Source: Azadirachta indica
Lineage: Eukaryota > Streptophyta > Magnoliopsida > Sapindales > Meliaceae
Direction of reading: 5' to 3'
Assembly (NCBI GenBank): GCA_022749755.1
Contig: CM040449.1
Span: 7,945,657 to 8,009,656 of the forward strand
Length of the DNA: 64,000 nucleotides
Positions 23,520 through 36,176 of this stretch are shown in pieces (position 1 is the stretch's first letter; each line of letters opens with the position of its first letter). The notes below the pieces were generated by a model. That model made no database searches and had not been told where the DNA came from. It saw nothing but the letters and a program-made list of their open reading frames with translations. The position numbers and the translations under genes are program-made.

Positions 23520-24867
23520 AAAAGAAGCTTCAAACTTAACGCCTTCCACTTTGTAGAACTGCAACTCAGCAGACTAAACTGCCAACTTCCTGAAAACAAA
23601 TAATTAAGAGATTAAATTGTATGCTATCACATTAAAAGGTTGGCACTAATTAACGGTAATGGAATGCAACAAAAGTTTTTCTTAGATAGTCATGGCATGC
23701 AATATCTTTGGTAGAAATACCAGCTAAAGACTGGATATCTGATATTTGACAATATGCATATGTTTAAGACCAGAGCTTGAAAGCTTGATAGCTGTGCTTG
23801 AAGTAAGCTTATAGCAGAATTTAACTGGAAAACATAAGGTCTTAACCAATGCATGTTCACAACATGATATTTATAAACTCAGTCAACCAACTGTCTTAGA
23901 ATTATTTAAGTTCTTCCAACAAAGGAAAAGATTAGATTAAATTAAATTACCACAACTTCAATGAGCCAAACACCGAAAAAGATACGACTAAACTTAAATC
24001 CTCTTAAAATATTTTAGGACTCTTGAGACCTTTAAAACAATATATAATTCACTGCTATGATTAATAAGTTGTCTAACATATGGCTGAATCATCAAATAGT
24101 ACGACTATAAGCATAAGGGAAAATTTCAATATTTTAGAAGATAGATATATCAGATTAATTCAACCTCTTACTATTTTTAGAAATTTTAAGAGACTCAATT
24201 AAAATACTTTAAATAAAATATAATTTGGTTGGTAATCAACAATGAAAAATCTAATAACCATTATAGATTGTTTTATCTTCAATAGTTCAAAAATGATTTC
24301 AACCTAAAACAAGGTATTTCGTATATCAAAATACAACTGCATAATCAATTCAATCAATCAAAACTAAGAATCAATACACATGCAAACATACAAATCAAAT
24401 GAAAACAAATCCATTCCGATCATCAACAATCAATCTAACAACAAACTGATCACCGTCAATCAATTAACCAGCTAATCAGATTCCTTTCACAAGGCAAATG
24501 TAAATCATTAAACATCATTAAACAGAAAACTTTATTAAAATCATGGATCTACACGATTTCACAACAAGCTAATTGAATTCACATAAAAAACAATATATTC
24601 CGGCTCCGATAAAGCAAAACTACATCAAATCAGCAATTACGATTCAAACAAACACAGCGAGATCGAAAACTTAAACAAACACAAATATAATATATAACGA
24701 AAATTAAAAAAAAAAAAAACGAAGAGAATCTTGAGTATTATACCTTGAGATAATAAGAGGATAAGAGAAACGAGAGACTGGGAATGAAGACGAACACCTC
24801 TGCAACAGAATGCTATGCCGTGCTGGGAGGGGATGATATTGTGAGAAATAAAGAGAGGAGCAAGCGC

Positions 24868-24896
24868 TTTATATATGAGGTATTACGAGTTTAGGG
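24868..24896 (-). promoter_or_regulatory. eIF5 core promoter: TATA box and telobox
   Basis: On the minus strand, CATATATAAAG at 24868-24877 is a strong TATA box about 125 bp before the leader donor at 24744. A CCCTAAAC telobox lies just upstream at 24889-24896. Teloboxes are typical of plant translation-apparatus promoters. Confidence 0.65.
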
Positions 24897-26708
24897 CAAA
24901 CTCAGCGTCTCCTTAGTTTGAACTGTTTCGCCCACCGACCCTATTCTTATTTTTTGAATTTCGATATTTTTTCCGGGATTTAATAAATAAATATATATAT
25001 TCATTATTTACAATAAACAATTTTTTATCAGAAAATTAGAAATTTATTTTTATTATTAAATAAAAAAGTAGTAGAAAATTATATAAAACGAAAAAAAAAT
25101 AAATAGAAAAATATAATACAATGAACTATGTGATGAGGTGGCAGTGATTTGCTTAGACTTAACAACTTTCTTAATTCGAAAACGTTGCCTAAAAGAAACA
25201 TCATATTGGATGCTTGGAGAAATATTATAGAGGCTGCCAATTATATATAATCGTTTCTTGTTTTGATGACGTGGATACGCGTATATGCGTATGCTTTTTC
25301 TTGATAATCAAAGATATTTGATTCCAATACGTAATTAATTGATTTCGAAATTAATAGTACAATTAATTAAATATGAATATATAATAATGTATTAATACGT
25401 AATTATCTTGACGAAGTCGACTCCCCATTGCAACAAATTTGAATTGTAAAATAATAATAATTCTAAAAATTGAATTTAAAACTATAGTTATTACTTTGAA
25501 TTCAGAAGATGTAATAGCAATTTATTAATTATGTATAATAAAATAATTACAATGTAAAAACCCATAATAGTAAGAAAAATAAGCATTAAATTTGTCTCTT
25601 TTTAATAGTTACAAAGAGATGATTTTGTATTAATGACATAAAAATTATTATCAAATAATATGAATTCGAGTTCATATTTCACGCACAAAAATCTAATAAG
25701 TCAACATATATATTGTTGTGAAAATCATTAAAATATTTAAATATAAAAAACAAATTAACGATATAAGTGATAATAATAGTAGTACAAAAATTAAAATTAG
25801 GAATATCTTAATAATTTTATTTAACTGAAATTCTTTAAAAAAATTAGAAGTGGGAAAATTTTAGAGTTCAGCAGGATACAACATAATACAAATTTAAATG
25901 GATTTGAAAATTATGTCAGATCAATTGAAAAGTACACAATGAAAAATAAATCAAAATTGATAAATAATGAAAAGGTTGTTGAGATTGTATATAAATTATA
26001 AATTAAGTATCAATAATGCCCTTTAATTGCATTTGGTATGAACCAACTAATTTTGTCCAACAAACCCTTTTTCAAAAGCAAATTATATATATTTTTCTGT
26101 CAAATAATAATAATAACAATAATAAAAACATGTTATCTATAAAGAAACAATGAAAATGCTTTTGGTATGATTGAAATGAGCAAGTTATTTAAATTATATA
26201 TCGTTATTGTTGATTCATACAACAGGCAGGTGAGTCGGGAGTCACATGTTATGTTTATTAAATATTTTTCTTATATATATTTTAAAAAAATCACTCAAAT
26301 TGAAATATTCCCTGCAATAGATTTAGTTGTTTCTACTCTTCTTTCCGTCACCTTGAGTCCATATGATAAATTTTTATAACTTTTTATTTTTTAAAAATAT
26401 GAATTTACGGAATTTAAAATAATATAATAGCCTAATTTATATAATTTTCATATATTTTTTCTTTTATTTCAAACAATTAATTATAGGTTGATTGATTAGA
26501 TTAAATAAAAATACATGTTTCTGCAAATAAATGATTTTATATATAAATTATTTAAGTAAAACAAAAACCTTAAATGCTAATAAATTTTATTAAAAAATTA
26601 TTCAAATTTGGATGATTTAGTTTAACTTTTTTCGAAAATAAACAAATTAAAAATGATATAAAATCCAATGTCAGAAGCCACGTCCGCAAAGGCAAGACAG
26701 GAACAAAA

Positions 26709-26764
26709 TGGGCCTCCGCCTGTAATAGGCCCATCCAATGGTTAACAACGTCCTCATGGGCCCA
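26709..26764. promoter_or_regulatory. cluster of three site II-like TGGGCC motifs without an adjacent gene
   Basis: TGGGCC at 26709-26714, GGCCCA at 26728-26733 and TGGGCCCA at 26757-26764 lie in a small GC-richer island in AT-rich DNA. Site II (TGGGCY) clusters mark promoters of plant housekeeping genes. No recognised ORF or TATA box follows on either side. Confidence 0.4.
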
Positions 26765-26838
26765 ACGCCCGTAAGATTATATTATTTTTTATCCAGTAAA
26801 ATATTATACAACTATATTCATAGATAAATTATTTAAAA

Positions 26839-27657
26839 CCTGTTTGGGATTGTTGTGAGAAGAAGTAAAAGTAATTTTAAACAGTTACAAATTACTTTAA
26901 GTGTTTGGCAAAACTTTTTCAAAATCACTTTTGACAAATCTTATCATTCTAAAGTAGATTTTGAGAAGCAATAAAAAGTTTTTAGGCTGGTTCAAAGATA
27001 TATATCATTCCCAACTTATTAATTAGGTAGTTAAATGTCTATTTATAAAATCCCTTAGTTATAATATCAACTAATTATTCTTTAATAAATGCATAAAGTA
27101 TGTATATCGGTTTTTTCAAAATCTAATTTTGAAAGCCATTTTATTTATAAGTATAATATTAAATATATTCATTTAAATTTAGAAAACTAAAATTAACCTA
27201 TAAATAATTTTTAAATTTCAACTTTAATTTAGAAATAAAATTGTTAAAATTAAATTTTTTGTTTTTTTTACTCTTGATATGTATTTTTTTCTATACATTA
27301 TTTTAAGTAAACATATATTATATTTATAATATAATATTTTATACTATATAATTCACCCACCGTTATTTTATTAATACCATAAATAAGAGGGATGTTGTCG
27401 TCTACTTAAAGTATTATATATTAAACATTTAAAATAATTTTTATTCATTACTATTTACTATATACATTTTAGTCGTTAGTATTATTGCAATATTTTTAAC
27501 AATAAATTTACCAAATACACAAAATTATTTTTAAAATTCAAAATATTTTAATAAGTAAGATTTACTAAATATTAATTTAATTCTTTTTAAAATTAATTAT
27601 TTGCAGCACAATATAAATAGATTATTTTAAAATTTATAATAATTCCAAACTGGCCCG
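26839..27657. mobile_element. degenerate terminal-inverted-repeat element
   Basis: The left end CCTGTTTGGGATTGTTGT and the reverse complement of the right end (GGCCAGTTTGGAATTATT) are similar, and subterminal GTGTTTGGCAAA / ATTTGGTAAAT blocks follow in inverted order. This end type is common in plant MITEs with CC(A/T)GTTTGG termini. The interior is AT-rich and non-coding. No clear target-site duplication was identified. Confidence 0.4.
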
Positions 27658-28639
27658 TAGTGTTGTTGTAATCCTGCTATTTTAAAAAATACGACTCTAA
27701 AATATTTAAAAATTAACCATGTTAAATAAGATTACTTATTTTTATATTTTATATTTTATAATTCTACATTATAATAATTGTAATTTCAATGTCAATCCTT
27801 TAGTAGTGAATGTACATACTGTCAGTTGCCAGAATTAAAATTTTGTAATCATTAAATAAATAATTGTTCCACAAAGCTGGGATAAATAATTAAATAAATG
27901 ATGAAATACCTTAAAATAAACTATTTTAAAAACAGATTGTACTTTTAGTACTTAGGATATCTAAGAATATGTTTGATGTAATATTTGAAAATCAATTTTA
28001 AGTTTAAAAAATGTATATACATATGATATCTTTTTTTAAAATATTAAAATAAAAGTATCTGTTTGGTTGAAGTGGTTTTTAAGAACAATTATAACAGTTC
28101 ATATAATGCTGATTCAAAATAATTGTTTGAAATATATTAATACAAAATGATAATGGCTAATTAAAAAAGAAAAAATTATATATCAATATAAAAAAAAGAT
28201 AAAAATATAAATATTATGAACGAAATTATTTTTTAAAACAAGATATAAGATGAAAGTTGTAAATGAAAGAGTCAATAATTTTCCAAATTAAAATTCTAAA
28301 ACGTTATAGATGGAGAGTGTTAAAATTTAAAAATCTGTCTAAAATTCAAAAAAAATATATTTGAATTTAATTTGTGTACAACTAACTAAAATTAAAAAAA
28401 AAAAAATCCAAATTACATGTCTTATTAGTAATTTATGTTGTATTATAATTTTTTTAGTGGATTGATCAAATTAGATTTCAATTAATATATTATTTTTTAT
28501 TTTTATATTTTTACCCTTTTGCAACAAAATTCTGATTTTTAATTTAAACATTTTTGTTTTTAGTATTCTTTTTCTTTTTAAACTGGGCGAACAGAAATTA
28601 TAGAAATATGTAACAAAATGCTCTTCATGCTAACATGAA

Positions 28640-28969
28640 ATGATTTTTAATTATTTTGGGTTGACTGAATTAAGAATTGAATTTGTTAACCAACAGGAAG
28701 GATGTGGAACCAAATTGAGAATAATAGAATCTATTCCATGCCTACACGTGGAAAACGTATTTAGGGTTTTTGAAAAACGTTTTTGTGTTCCAAAACGTTT
28801 TACCAACATGGATTGGAAAATTTTGCAGCCTATTGACAATTTTTTCTATTGGAACATGAAAATGGATATGAAAAATTTGCGTACTAGTGACAACTTTTTC
28901 TACGATAACGAAAATACGAAACTGCTTTTCTACATAATTGGGTGTAAATTTTGGCACGTGTCAATTTAA
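28640..28969 (+). other. lone 109-codon ORF with an 18-codon internal repeat
   Basis: ATG at 28640 runs to TAA at 28967. Within it MDWKILQPIDNFFYWNMK (from 28808) is followed at an exact 54-nt step by MDMKNLRTSDNFFYDNEN (from 28862). The step keeps frame and the copies differ at many positions. The minus strand is also open over most of the same stretch. I recognise no family, no introns and no promoter; it may be a drifted 54-bp DNA duplication and not a gene. Confidence 0.2.
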
Positions 28970-29680
28970 GGTAATGTTTGTTTCTTTTTTATTTAAATTT
29001 TAAATATGACTGAAATTTAACTCTAACTGAAATTTGAATCTGAATAATATATTTATTTTTTTTATTTTAAAATATTTAAAAATAAATATGAAGTTATTTG
29101 TTTTAACAAAATAAAAAGTTTAAAAATTGATATTTTAACATACCCTTTTAAATAATATACTTATATTTATAATAATTTTGATTATATTAGCACAATAATA
29201 AATAAAAAATTAATAAATTATATTAGTATGTATATTATGATTTGTTTAATATATGTTTTTTTAATAGTTTTTAATTGATGATATAAAAATCAATAAAAAT
29301 TAAATAAAAATAATAGGTCATATTATATATATAATTATAATTATATAAATATACAAATTTATTATAATAATTAAAGTATAAAATAAGTAAAATTTAGAAG
29401 ACAAATGGAGGGGACTCATAATAGAGAAGAGATATATAAAAAATAGTTAAATAAGATTTTAATTTTGTTAGGTAAATAAATTAATAAAATATGGATATTT
29501 TTGAAAAATAAAAATATTCAATTATTCAGAAATTTGTTAATTTAGATTTAAGTCAAAATTTTTAATTTAATTATATTCATATGTTTTTAATAAATGTTCA
29601 AATATAAATTAAAAAGTAAACGACTTTTAAACATTTAAATAATTATATTCAGATTTCATTTAGAAAAACAAAAAACTCTA
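28970..29680. mobile_element. degenerate hAT-like MITE
   Basis: The left end GGTAATGTTTGTTT with ACTGAAATTTGAATCTGAATAA, and the reverse complement of the right end (GTTTTTTGTTTTTCTAAATG with AAATCTGAATAT), resemble the widespread plant MITEs with GTGTTTGTTT ends and TCTGAAT blocks. The interior is AT-rich and non-coding. Confidence 0.4.
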
Positions 29681-30357
29681 AATGTAATGATTGATTAAGA
29701 TTTTTGATTTTTTATAAATTTTTTATGCAATGTTAATAAATTATCCATATAATTTATATTATTAAAAAGATAAAATTATTCTTTTATTAAAGACGAAATG
29801 CAAGAAAATGTTAAAAACAACTTAACTGGCCATCAAAATTTTATTTAAATTTTGAATATATTTTAAATATAAATTCGATAATTTTATAAAAGATACATTT
29901 TTATTAATTATCTAAAAAAAATAGAATTTTAAATTTCTATAAATAGAATTCTTTTACATTTTAGTATTTTTAATATTAAAATAAAAAATACCTTAATTTT
30001 ATTTTTAAAAAAATTGACTTCATTTTTATTAATAATATAGCTTTAAAAAAATTTTATTCATCAAAATTTACTTCAAAAAACCCAATTTAAAAATTTATCA
30101 ACAAATTTTTTTTCTTTTCGGTAAGTATATATATAAATATATATATAAAATATAAAAAATATATATTATTTCGAAGTAATTGTGGGTTTATTTGTAATTG
30201 TGTTTGAAATAACAACTTTTTTTATAAAAGTATAAAAAATATTCTTTTAATTCCCAAATGAAATAAAATCAAAGTAATTATAAGATCATAAAATAAAATA
30301 AAAACAAAATTCAAGAACATATATACAATAAATAAAACGCATAAAACCTTTTTTCCC

Positions 30358-30394
<37 letters not shown>
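30358..30394 (+). repeat. (AAT)n microsatellite
   Basis: A run of AAT/TAA triplets of about 12 units. Confidence 0.9.
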
Positions 30395-31204
30395 TATTAA
30401 CAAGATAGACTGTTGATAATTAATAGCTTTTGGCGGCCGTTTGAAAAACAAACTATACTTGTCTTTGACTAATCAGTTGAACTTCTTACCCGACCGATGG
30501 CTTTCAGAAAATGAAATATTAACGATAACGGTTTGTCGGTCTCTGCTGCGACTTTTAAACGCGCATATTTCACGTCTATGAAACACGACTAAGTCGTGAT
30601 GTTTGATTCGGTGTACTATTTTTAAATATATATTTATAAATAGAAACAAAAATTGATTAAGTTGGGTTGTATGGGTAAATAAATAAATAATAAAAATATT
30701 TGATTGATAAAATTGGAAATCTAAGATCAAATATGAGGAAAAAAAGGAATTAACAAATTATAATATTAAGAGAAAAAAATATTTTCATTTCTAATAGTTT
30801 CATTGATTTGAAAGATACCAACTAAAATTTTCAACTATTAGTTTAAATCATCAATTTAGATGAAAAATATTACGTGCCTTATTCACACACATCGAATGTC
30901 TTTATTTGAAATATCGAATATGATAATTTTTAATTTATTAAAGAAAGAAAGATGATAATAAAGACGTTGACATGACATAATTTGAGATTAAAATTAATTA
31001 TCGATTTTTTAAAAAATTTTATCGTTTAAATAATTATTTGAAGAATGGTAAAATTAAAACTAGTATAGATTTATTAAATAAAAAATTAAATATACAAAAT
31101 TTATAATTTAATAAATAATAAATTGCAGAAAATTAATTAAAGAAAGAATAAGAGAATCACACCCTAAGATCTCTTACGGGCTGAGCTGGGTACGATGCAT
31201 GATG

Positions 31205-31282
31205 CAATAGTAATAACAATAACAATAACAATAACAATAATAATAAATAATAAATAATAATAACAATAATAATAATAATAAA
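31205..31282 (+). repeat. compound (AATAAC)n/(AAT)n microsatellite
   Basis: AATAAC hexamers grade into AAT triplets. It lies about 400 bp upstream of the galactosyltransferase ATG; a (TTA)n tract follows at 31488-31525. Confidence 0.85.
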
Positions 31283-31543
31283 GAAAGGCAAATTTTAGAT
31301 CTTGAGTTGAGGCGTGACTTGCGAGTGGCGTCGACGTGATTTCCACGGCCGCGGGCCCCACTACACGACACAAAGTAGCATAATAATAATAATTTTTGTT
31401 GTGGATTTCTTCTCATCCCTTCTCTGTTAACATTCTAAGATATTTTCTATGCCCTCTGCCTAACCTTTTGAACGGTCCAACGTTCATTCATTATTATTAT
31501 TTATTATTATTATTATTATTATTTTAAATTAAAAGGCTACACA

Positions 31544-31550
31544 TATATAA
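31544..31550 (+). promoter_or_regulatory. TATA box of the galactosyltransferase gene
   Basis: TATATAA lies 134 bp before the ATG. I see no ATG between the expected TSS (about 31575) and 31684. Confidence 0.6.
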
Positions 31551-31683
31551 GCATTAAGCAGTTTACAAACAATTCAGGCCTTCGACGACGTCTTCAGCTG
31601 TATAATCAGAAGCATTAGCTCGTCTATCTGGACTGTCAACGATTTCCCTCCTCAGCGCCTTCTCTTCTCTCTTTCTCTCAAAG

Positions 31684-34600
31684 ATGAAGGCCCGAAACGC
31701 TACTATTGTCACCTCCAAATGGATTCCTTTCATCTGCTTCTTTTGTTTTGCTCTCGGGATTCTCTTCAGTAACTGGTACGGTATCTGGCTTTTCTTTTTT
31801 TTTTTTTTAATTTTGAATTTTGAATTTGAGTTTTCTACGTAGAGAAATTAGGTTTAAGTTTTTAAATTTGTTTTAGGAGGATTTTTGTTCTTTTTTGTTA
31901 TTTTTTATTTGGATGATGAAGTGGTTACTGATTTGATCAGGACGTGGAACCCACCGGAATCGCACGGTCCGCCTATCTCACGCCACAGACGTGAGCAAGA
32001 GTTGCCAATAGCTTCCACTGATTGCTCCAGAGTATGTACTACTTTTTCATTAACCAATTTTACACTGATTATCATCCTATTGTGTTTGAATTTGTGTAAT
32101 CTCGTTACTTTTTATGTAGCAGAAGGGTTTAGAAAATAAGGATGTGATGACGGAAGTTTTGAAAACCCATGGAGCAATTCAGTGAGTACAAAATTGGTTT
32201 ATATGTAATTTAGCTCAGAATTGATTAGTTATAAACTGAAATGTAATAGTTATTGATGATTTTGTTGCACCTTGTTAGGTCTTTGGATAAGGCAGTTGCA
32301 ACGCTTCAGACGGAGCTGGCAGCTGCTCGGAGTTCCCGGGAATTGAACGGCTCGGAAGGTTCTCCTGCCAACATGACATCGACCTTCGCCTCCCCAAGGC
32401 CGAAAGTGTTCATGGTCATTGGAATTAACACTGCTTTTAGTAGTCGGAAGCGGCGTGATTCTGTTAGGGAGACTTGGATGCCTCAAGGTATATTGGTTGT
32501 GAATTGCGGTACTCGTATTCGTGTTTTCTGTTGGTTTTTGTGTTACAAGTTTATTTTGTAATGGCATTGTTGTGTTTGATTAGGAGAAAAGCTTGCTCAA
32601 TTAGAGCGTGAAAAGGGAATTATCCTCCGGTTCATGATTGGCCACAGGTAAATTACTTTTGGTGTAAAATAATAGCTTCATGTATGGTGCAAGATTAGTG
32701 TTGGTTAGATAGCTTTTAGAGTACATAAGGAGAAGCTCCCTATCGGCCTTCTCTATTTGCATCATTGCTTTTTGTTTGTATTCTTAATATAACTAGTATT
32801 AACTTCTTTGCTGGTTATTAGAAAGTTACTGTGACACAGTCATTCTCAGTTATCAAATGACAGGGACATTGATATGACTTGGATAAATTATTGGTTGACT
32901 TATCTGCTGTAACTCTTTTATTTTACCCAGTTTCTTTGAGCTTAGTGGTTGCTATGCTAGTTATTATATCTCTAGCTGTATTAAGAGTTATTTGTTCTGC
33001 CATAGATATAAGTTGTCGGGTGAGATTTGGGCAGATGCATTGTCTTTAATGCAACTTTTCTGCTTGTACCTGCATTTATCCATACTTATGAATGGATGGA
33101 TATAAAATATCATGTTGAGCATTTCCTCAATAGAAAAGGGCACCATTTAAGCCTCTTATTACGTTTTAAGGAAAACTAAGTTTGAGCCCTGAGGAATTTT
33201 TGGTGTTTTCTGCCATGCTACATTTCATTTGTCTTACATGTTGCATGCATAAATTGTGCTTGTCAATTGCCAGAATGTTGCTCTGTATATTAAATTGGTA
33301 AGTAACCTGACCGACAAGTGCTTTCATGTGATTTCAGCGCAACATCCAACAGCATTTTAGATAAAGCCATTGATTCTGAGAATGCTCAGCACAAGGACTT
33401 CCTGCGACTGGTAATAAGCGAACATAAGTGTTGTATTTTTCCCAAAATGTAAGGCACTTTGTCGAGCGTTTGGTTTCATTCTTCTGTTATCTTGTAGGAA
33501 CATGTTGAAGGATACCATGAATTGTCTGCAAAAACAAAAATTTTCTTTTCCACTGCTGTTGCAATGTGGGATGCTGACTTCTATGTCAAGGTGGATGATG
33601 ATGTCCATGTAAATCTTGGTATGTGCTTCTGCAGCCAATTAATTTTACATTTTTATCATTGAATTCCATCCAGTTTTCTTTTCTCTTTTCTAAGAAATTT
33701 TATTAATCACCATTTCTGAGTTTGAAAATCTTTGTCTTTCTTGTGTAGGTATGCTGGCTTCTACTCTTGCTCGTTACCGTTCGAAGCCCAGAGTTTACAT
33801 TGGGTGTATGAAATCTGGACCTGTCCTTTCTCAAACGTAAGTTCTCTTCTTCTCTATTAATTGGAGTTACTGTTCATTTGTTGCATGTTCTCTTGCAGCA
33901 GTATTAGATTAATCATATTTGCTTATTATTCCCTAGGAATGTCAAATACCATGAACCTGAATACTGGAAATTTGGTGAGGCGGGGAACAAATACTTCCGA
34001 CATGCAACTGGGCAGATTTATGCAATTTCAAAAGATCTTGCCACATATATTTCTATCAACCAGTAAGAATTGAGAATTTTATAAAGCAGTTTGTCACTTT
34101 GAGAGCTACCATGTTAAGGCTTTTGGTTGACTTCTTACATCCACTTCCTCTAATTTAGTATTTTTACGCTGAACTAAGCATTGGAGGTTCTGTTTGTGAC
34201 CACAGGGCCATATTGCATAAGTACGCTAATGAAGACGTGTCACTTGGTTCATGGTTTATTGGTCTTGAGGTTGAGCACGTTGATGACCACAATATGTGTT
34301 GTCAAACTCCTCCAGGTAATGTTTCCAGAAGGATATCTTACTATTTTGCCTATCCAAAGACCAAACGATAGTAGCTTTTGGGTATTATATGGGGATGTAA
34401 CAGCCTAGCAACTAAAAGAATATGTATTGTTTGTTAGAACAAAAATAGTAACTTCTGATATACTATATATTGGTGGGACATCCTAGCAACAATAGTAGTA
34501 AGGGATGTAGGCTAATTCGAGGATGATACACCACAGTTGGGAACTTGGGGTCCACCTGGGAAACAGTCAATGATGAAAGTTGCATTGTTATGATTATACC

Positions 34601-34980
34601 GTCTAATAAGGTTTTGTTGAAAGAAATTTGATTTGTCTAGAAAGTTCCATATCGGTTATTACCCAGTTTAGGTTGGGCATTTTAAAGGAGTCTTGATTAT
34701 TTTGTGAGCTGTCAGTGTAAGGACTAGTGTTTATAGAGAGATTTGAAAGCTCAAATAAACTTAAATTATTCATAACATCTATTCAGACTTAAGTATTTGA
34801 CTGTTTCTTAATTTTGCATCTGTCTCCGCAGATTGTGAGTGGAAAGCGCAGGCTGGGAATGTATGCATTGCATCATTTGATTGGAGTTGCAGTGGGATCT
34901 GCAAGTCTGTAGAAAATATAAAAAAAGTGCATGAAAAGTGTGGTGAAGGGGATGGTGCTGTTTGGAGTGTTCAGCTTTGA
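31684..34980 (+). CDS. B3GALT7: beta-1,3-galactosyltransferase (GT31), B3GALT7-like
   Basis: Golgi type II membrane enzyme adding beta-1,3-linked galactose, likely to glycoprotein or arabinogalactan-protein glycans. Eleven coding exons: 31684-31775, 31941-32031, 32120-32181, 32279-32487, 32584-32647, 33338-33410, 33498-33618, 33749-33836, 33937-34062, 34206-34315 and 34832-34980; all GT-AG with matching phases, giving 394 residues. A signal anchor covers about residues 13-31 ([19 protein letters not shown]). The stem is coiled ([19 protein letters not shown]). The GT31 domain runs from [19 protein letters not shown](V)RETWMPQG, with the metal-binding DDD at about residues 230-232 ([12 protein letters not shown]), then [21 protein letters not shown]. 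It matches recalled Arabidopsis At1g77810. Exon 3 has a tandem TAGCAG acceptor, which could drop one glutamine. Confidence 0.95.
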
Positions 34981-36176
34981 ATCAATAATCGTGGAAGGTT
35001 GTTTCACAGGCAAACATGCAGTTAATGATAAACGAAGTTTAGAGTTTTGGGATAGGGAAAGCAGTGCGTGTAGACAGGAAATACACCTCCAATAAACAGT
35101 TCAATGTTCTGGAGATTCCACGTAAACAAAGGACCTTTGTGGATTCGTTGTATAGGTGCTGATTCTTCATCACCCGCTCACTGTTTCCACAGCTGTGAAT
35201 CAGAGAAAATTAATCGTGTTCATTATATGTTCCTATACTTATTTGAAGATACAAGGTTGTTTATACACAAATTTAAATTTATACTTTTTTGTTTTCTTGT
35301 TTGTCTTTTGTTGTCAACATACAGACTTGAATGTAATTTGTTAAAAGCTCAAAGTTCATTTAGCAGCCACAAATTTGTTCCTCAATGTTTCAATATTTAT
35401 TTTATAATAAAAAGACTTGTCATTGTTTCTGCTTCAACTTCCATTGATTGATGATCATCAATTCTCTATCTTTGAACTATATTCTTATTCTGGAAGGTTT
35501 TCGGTAAGCATTAGAATGAGAGTAGTAATTAATTTACTCAAAAGCATCCTCTTCTTTTATACCATTGTTAGGCTTCTCAAAGTTTAAAATCTCAGCTTTC
35601 ATAACTTAACTATGATTGGTGTCAAATTTTTATGATAGGACAATAATTCGCTACTCTAATCCACAATGTAATAAAGGTCACCTTAAATAAAACTTTTTCC
35701 TATTTATTATACTAATAGGGTAATAACATTTTCAAAGCATAACGTCTCCGTTTCCAACAAAATAACATCGCTACATTAGGGACTAAATTATTATAGTTGA
35801 ACAAATTATATCTCAATTTGTTGTTTTGAAAGTTTCAGGGACGAGAATGTTATTACCCAATTATGAATGCCTTCAAACGCTTATACGAGTTTTGTTATGG
35901 GCTGCCCTTGATCCATTACTGGGCTTCATTGAATAATTTTGGGCTTGGCCCGAAGTCTGCCTAATTCGAAGTGAGCGTGAAACAAGCAAAAAGACAAACC
36001 TTTCAATACGTTGTGGTTGATAATCGATCAATGAAATTAAACGTATTTGATATGTGTCCATAATTACACCTGTGAGCAGCCAACGCCATCTGCAGACATC
36101 CGATTCCACTTGAAGGTCCACTTTTCACTCTGATCAACGATCTGTAAACTGACATTTCTCAGACGGCGGAGGTTGA
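34981..36176. promoter_or_regulatory. galactosyltransferase 3' flank and VPS9 promoter
   Basis: 34981 to about 35450 is probably 3' UTR. Upstream of VPS9, three TGGGCT site II motifs (35898, 35920, 35940) and a GGCCC at 35947-35951 form a tight cluster 230-280 bp before the ATG, typical of plant housekeeping promoters. Confidence 0.55.

Larger units (their letters stand above)
24900..31540. other. AT-rich gene-poor intergenic region
   Basis: About 6.6 kb between the divergent eIF5 and galactosyltransferase genes. It holds the degenerate inverted-repeat elements at 26839-27657 and 28970-29680, an orphan cluster of TGGGCC motifs at 26709-26764, a 109-codon ORF with an internal repeat at 28640-28969, and trinucleotide microsatellites. 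The rest is AT-rich with only short chance ORFs. Confidence 0.5.

Noticed and set aside
23264..23599. Second long minus-strand frame overlapping the eIF5 uORF
   Set aside because: It has no in-frame ATG inside the predicted leader exon and starts within the leader intron, so it is a shadow of the uORF region.
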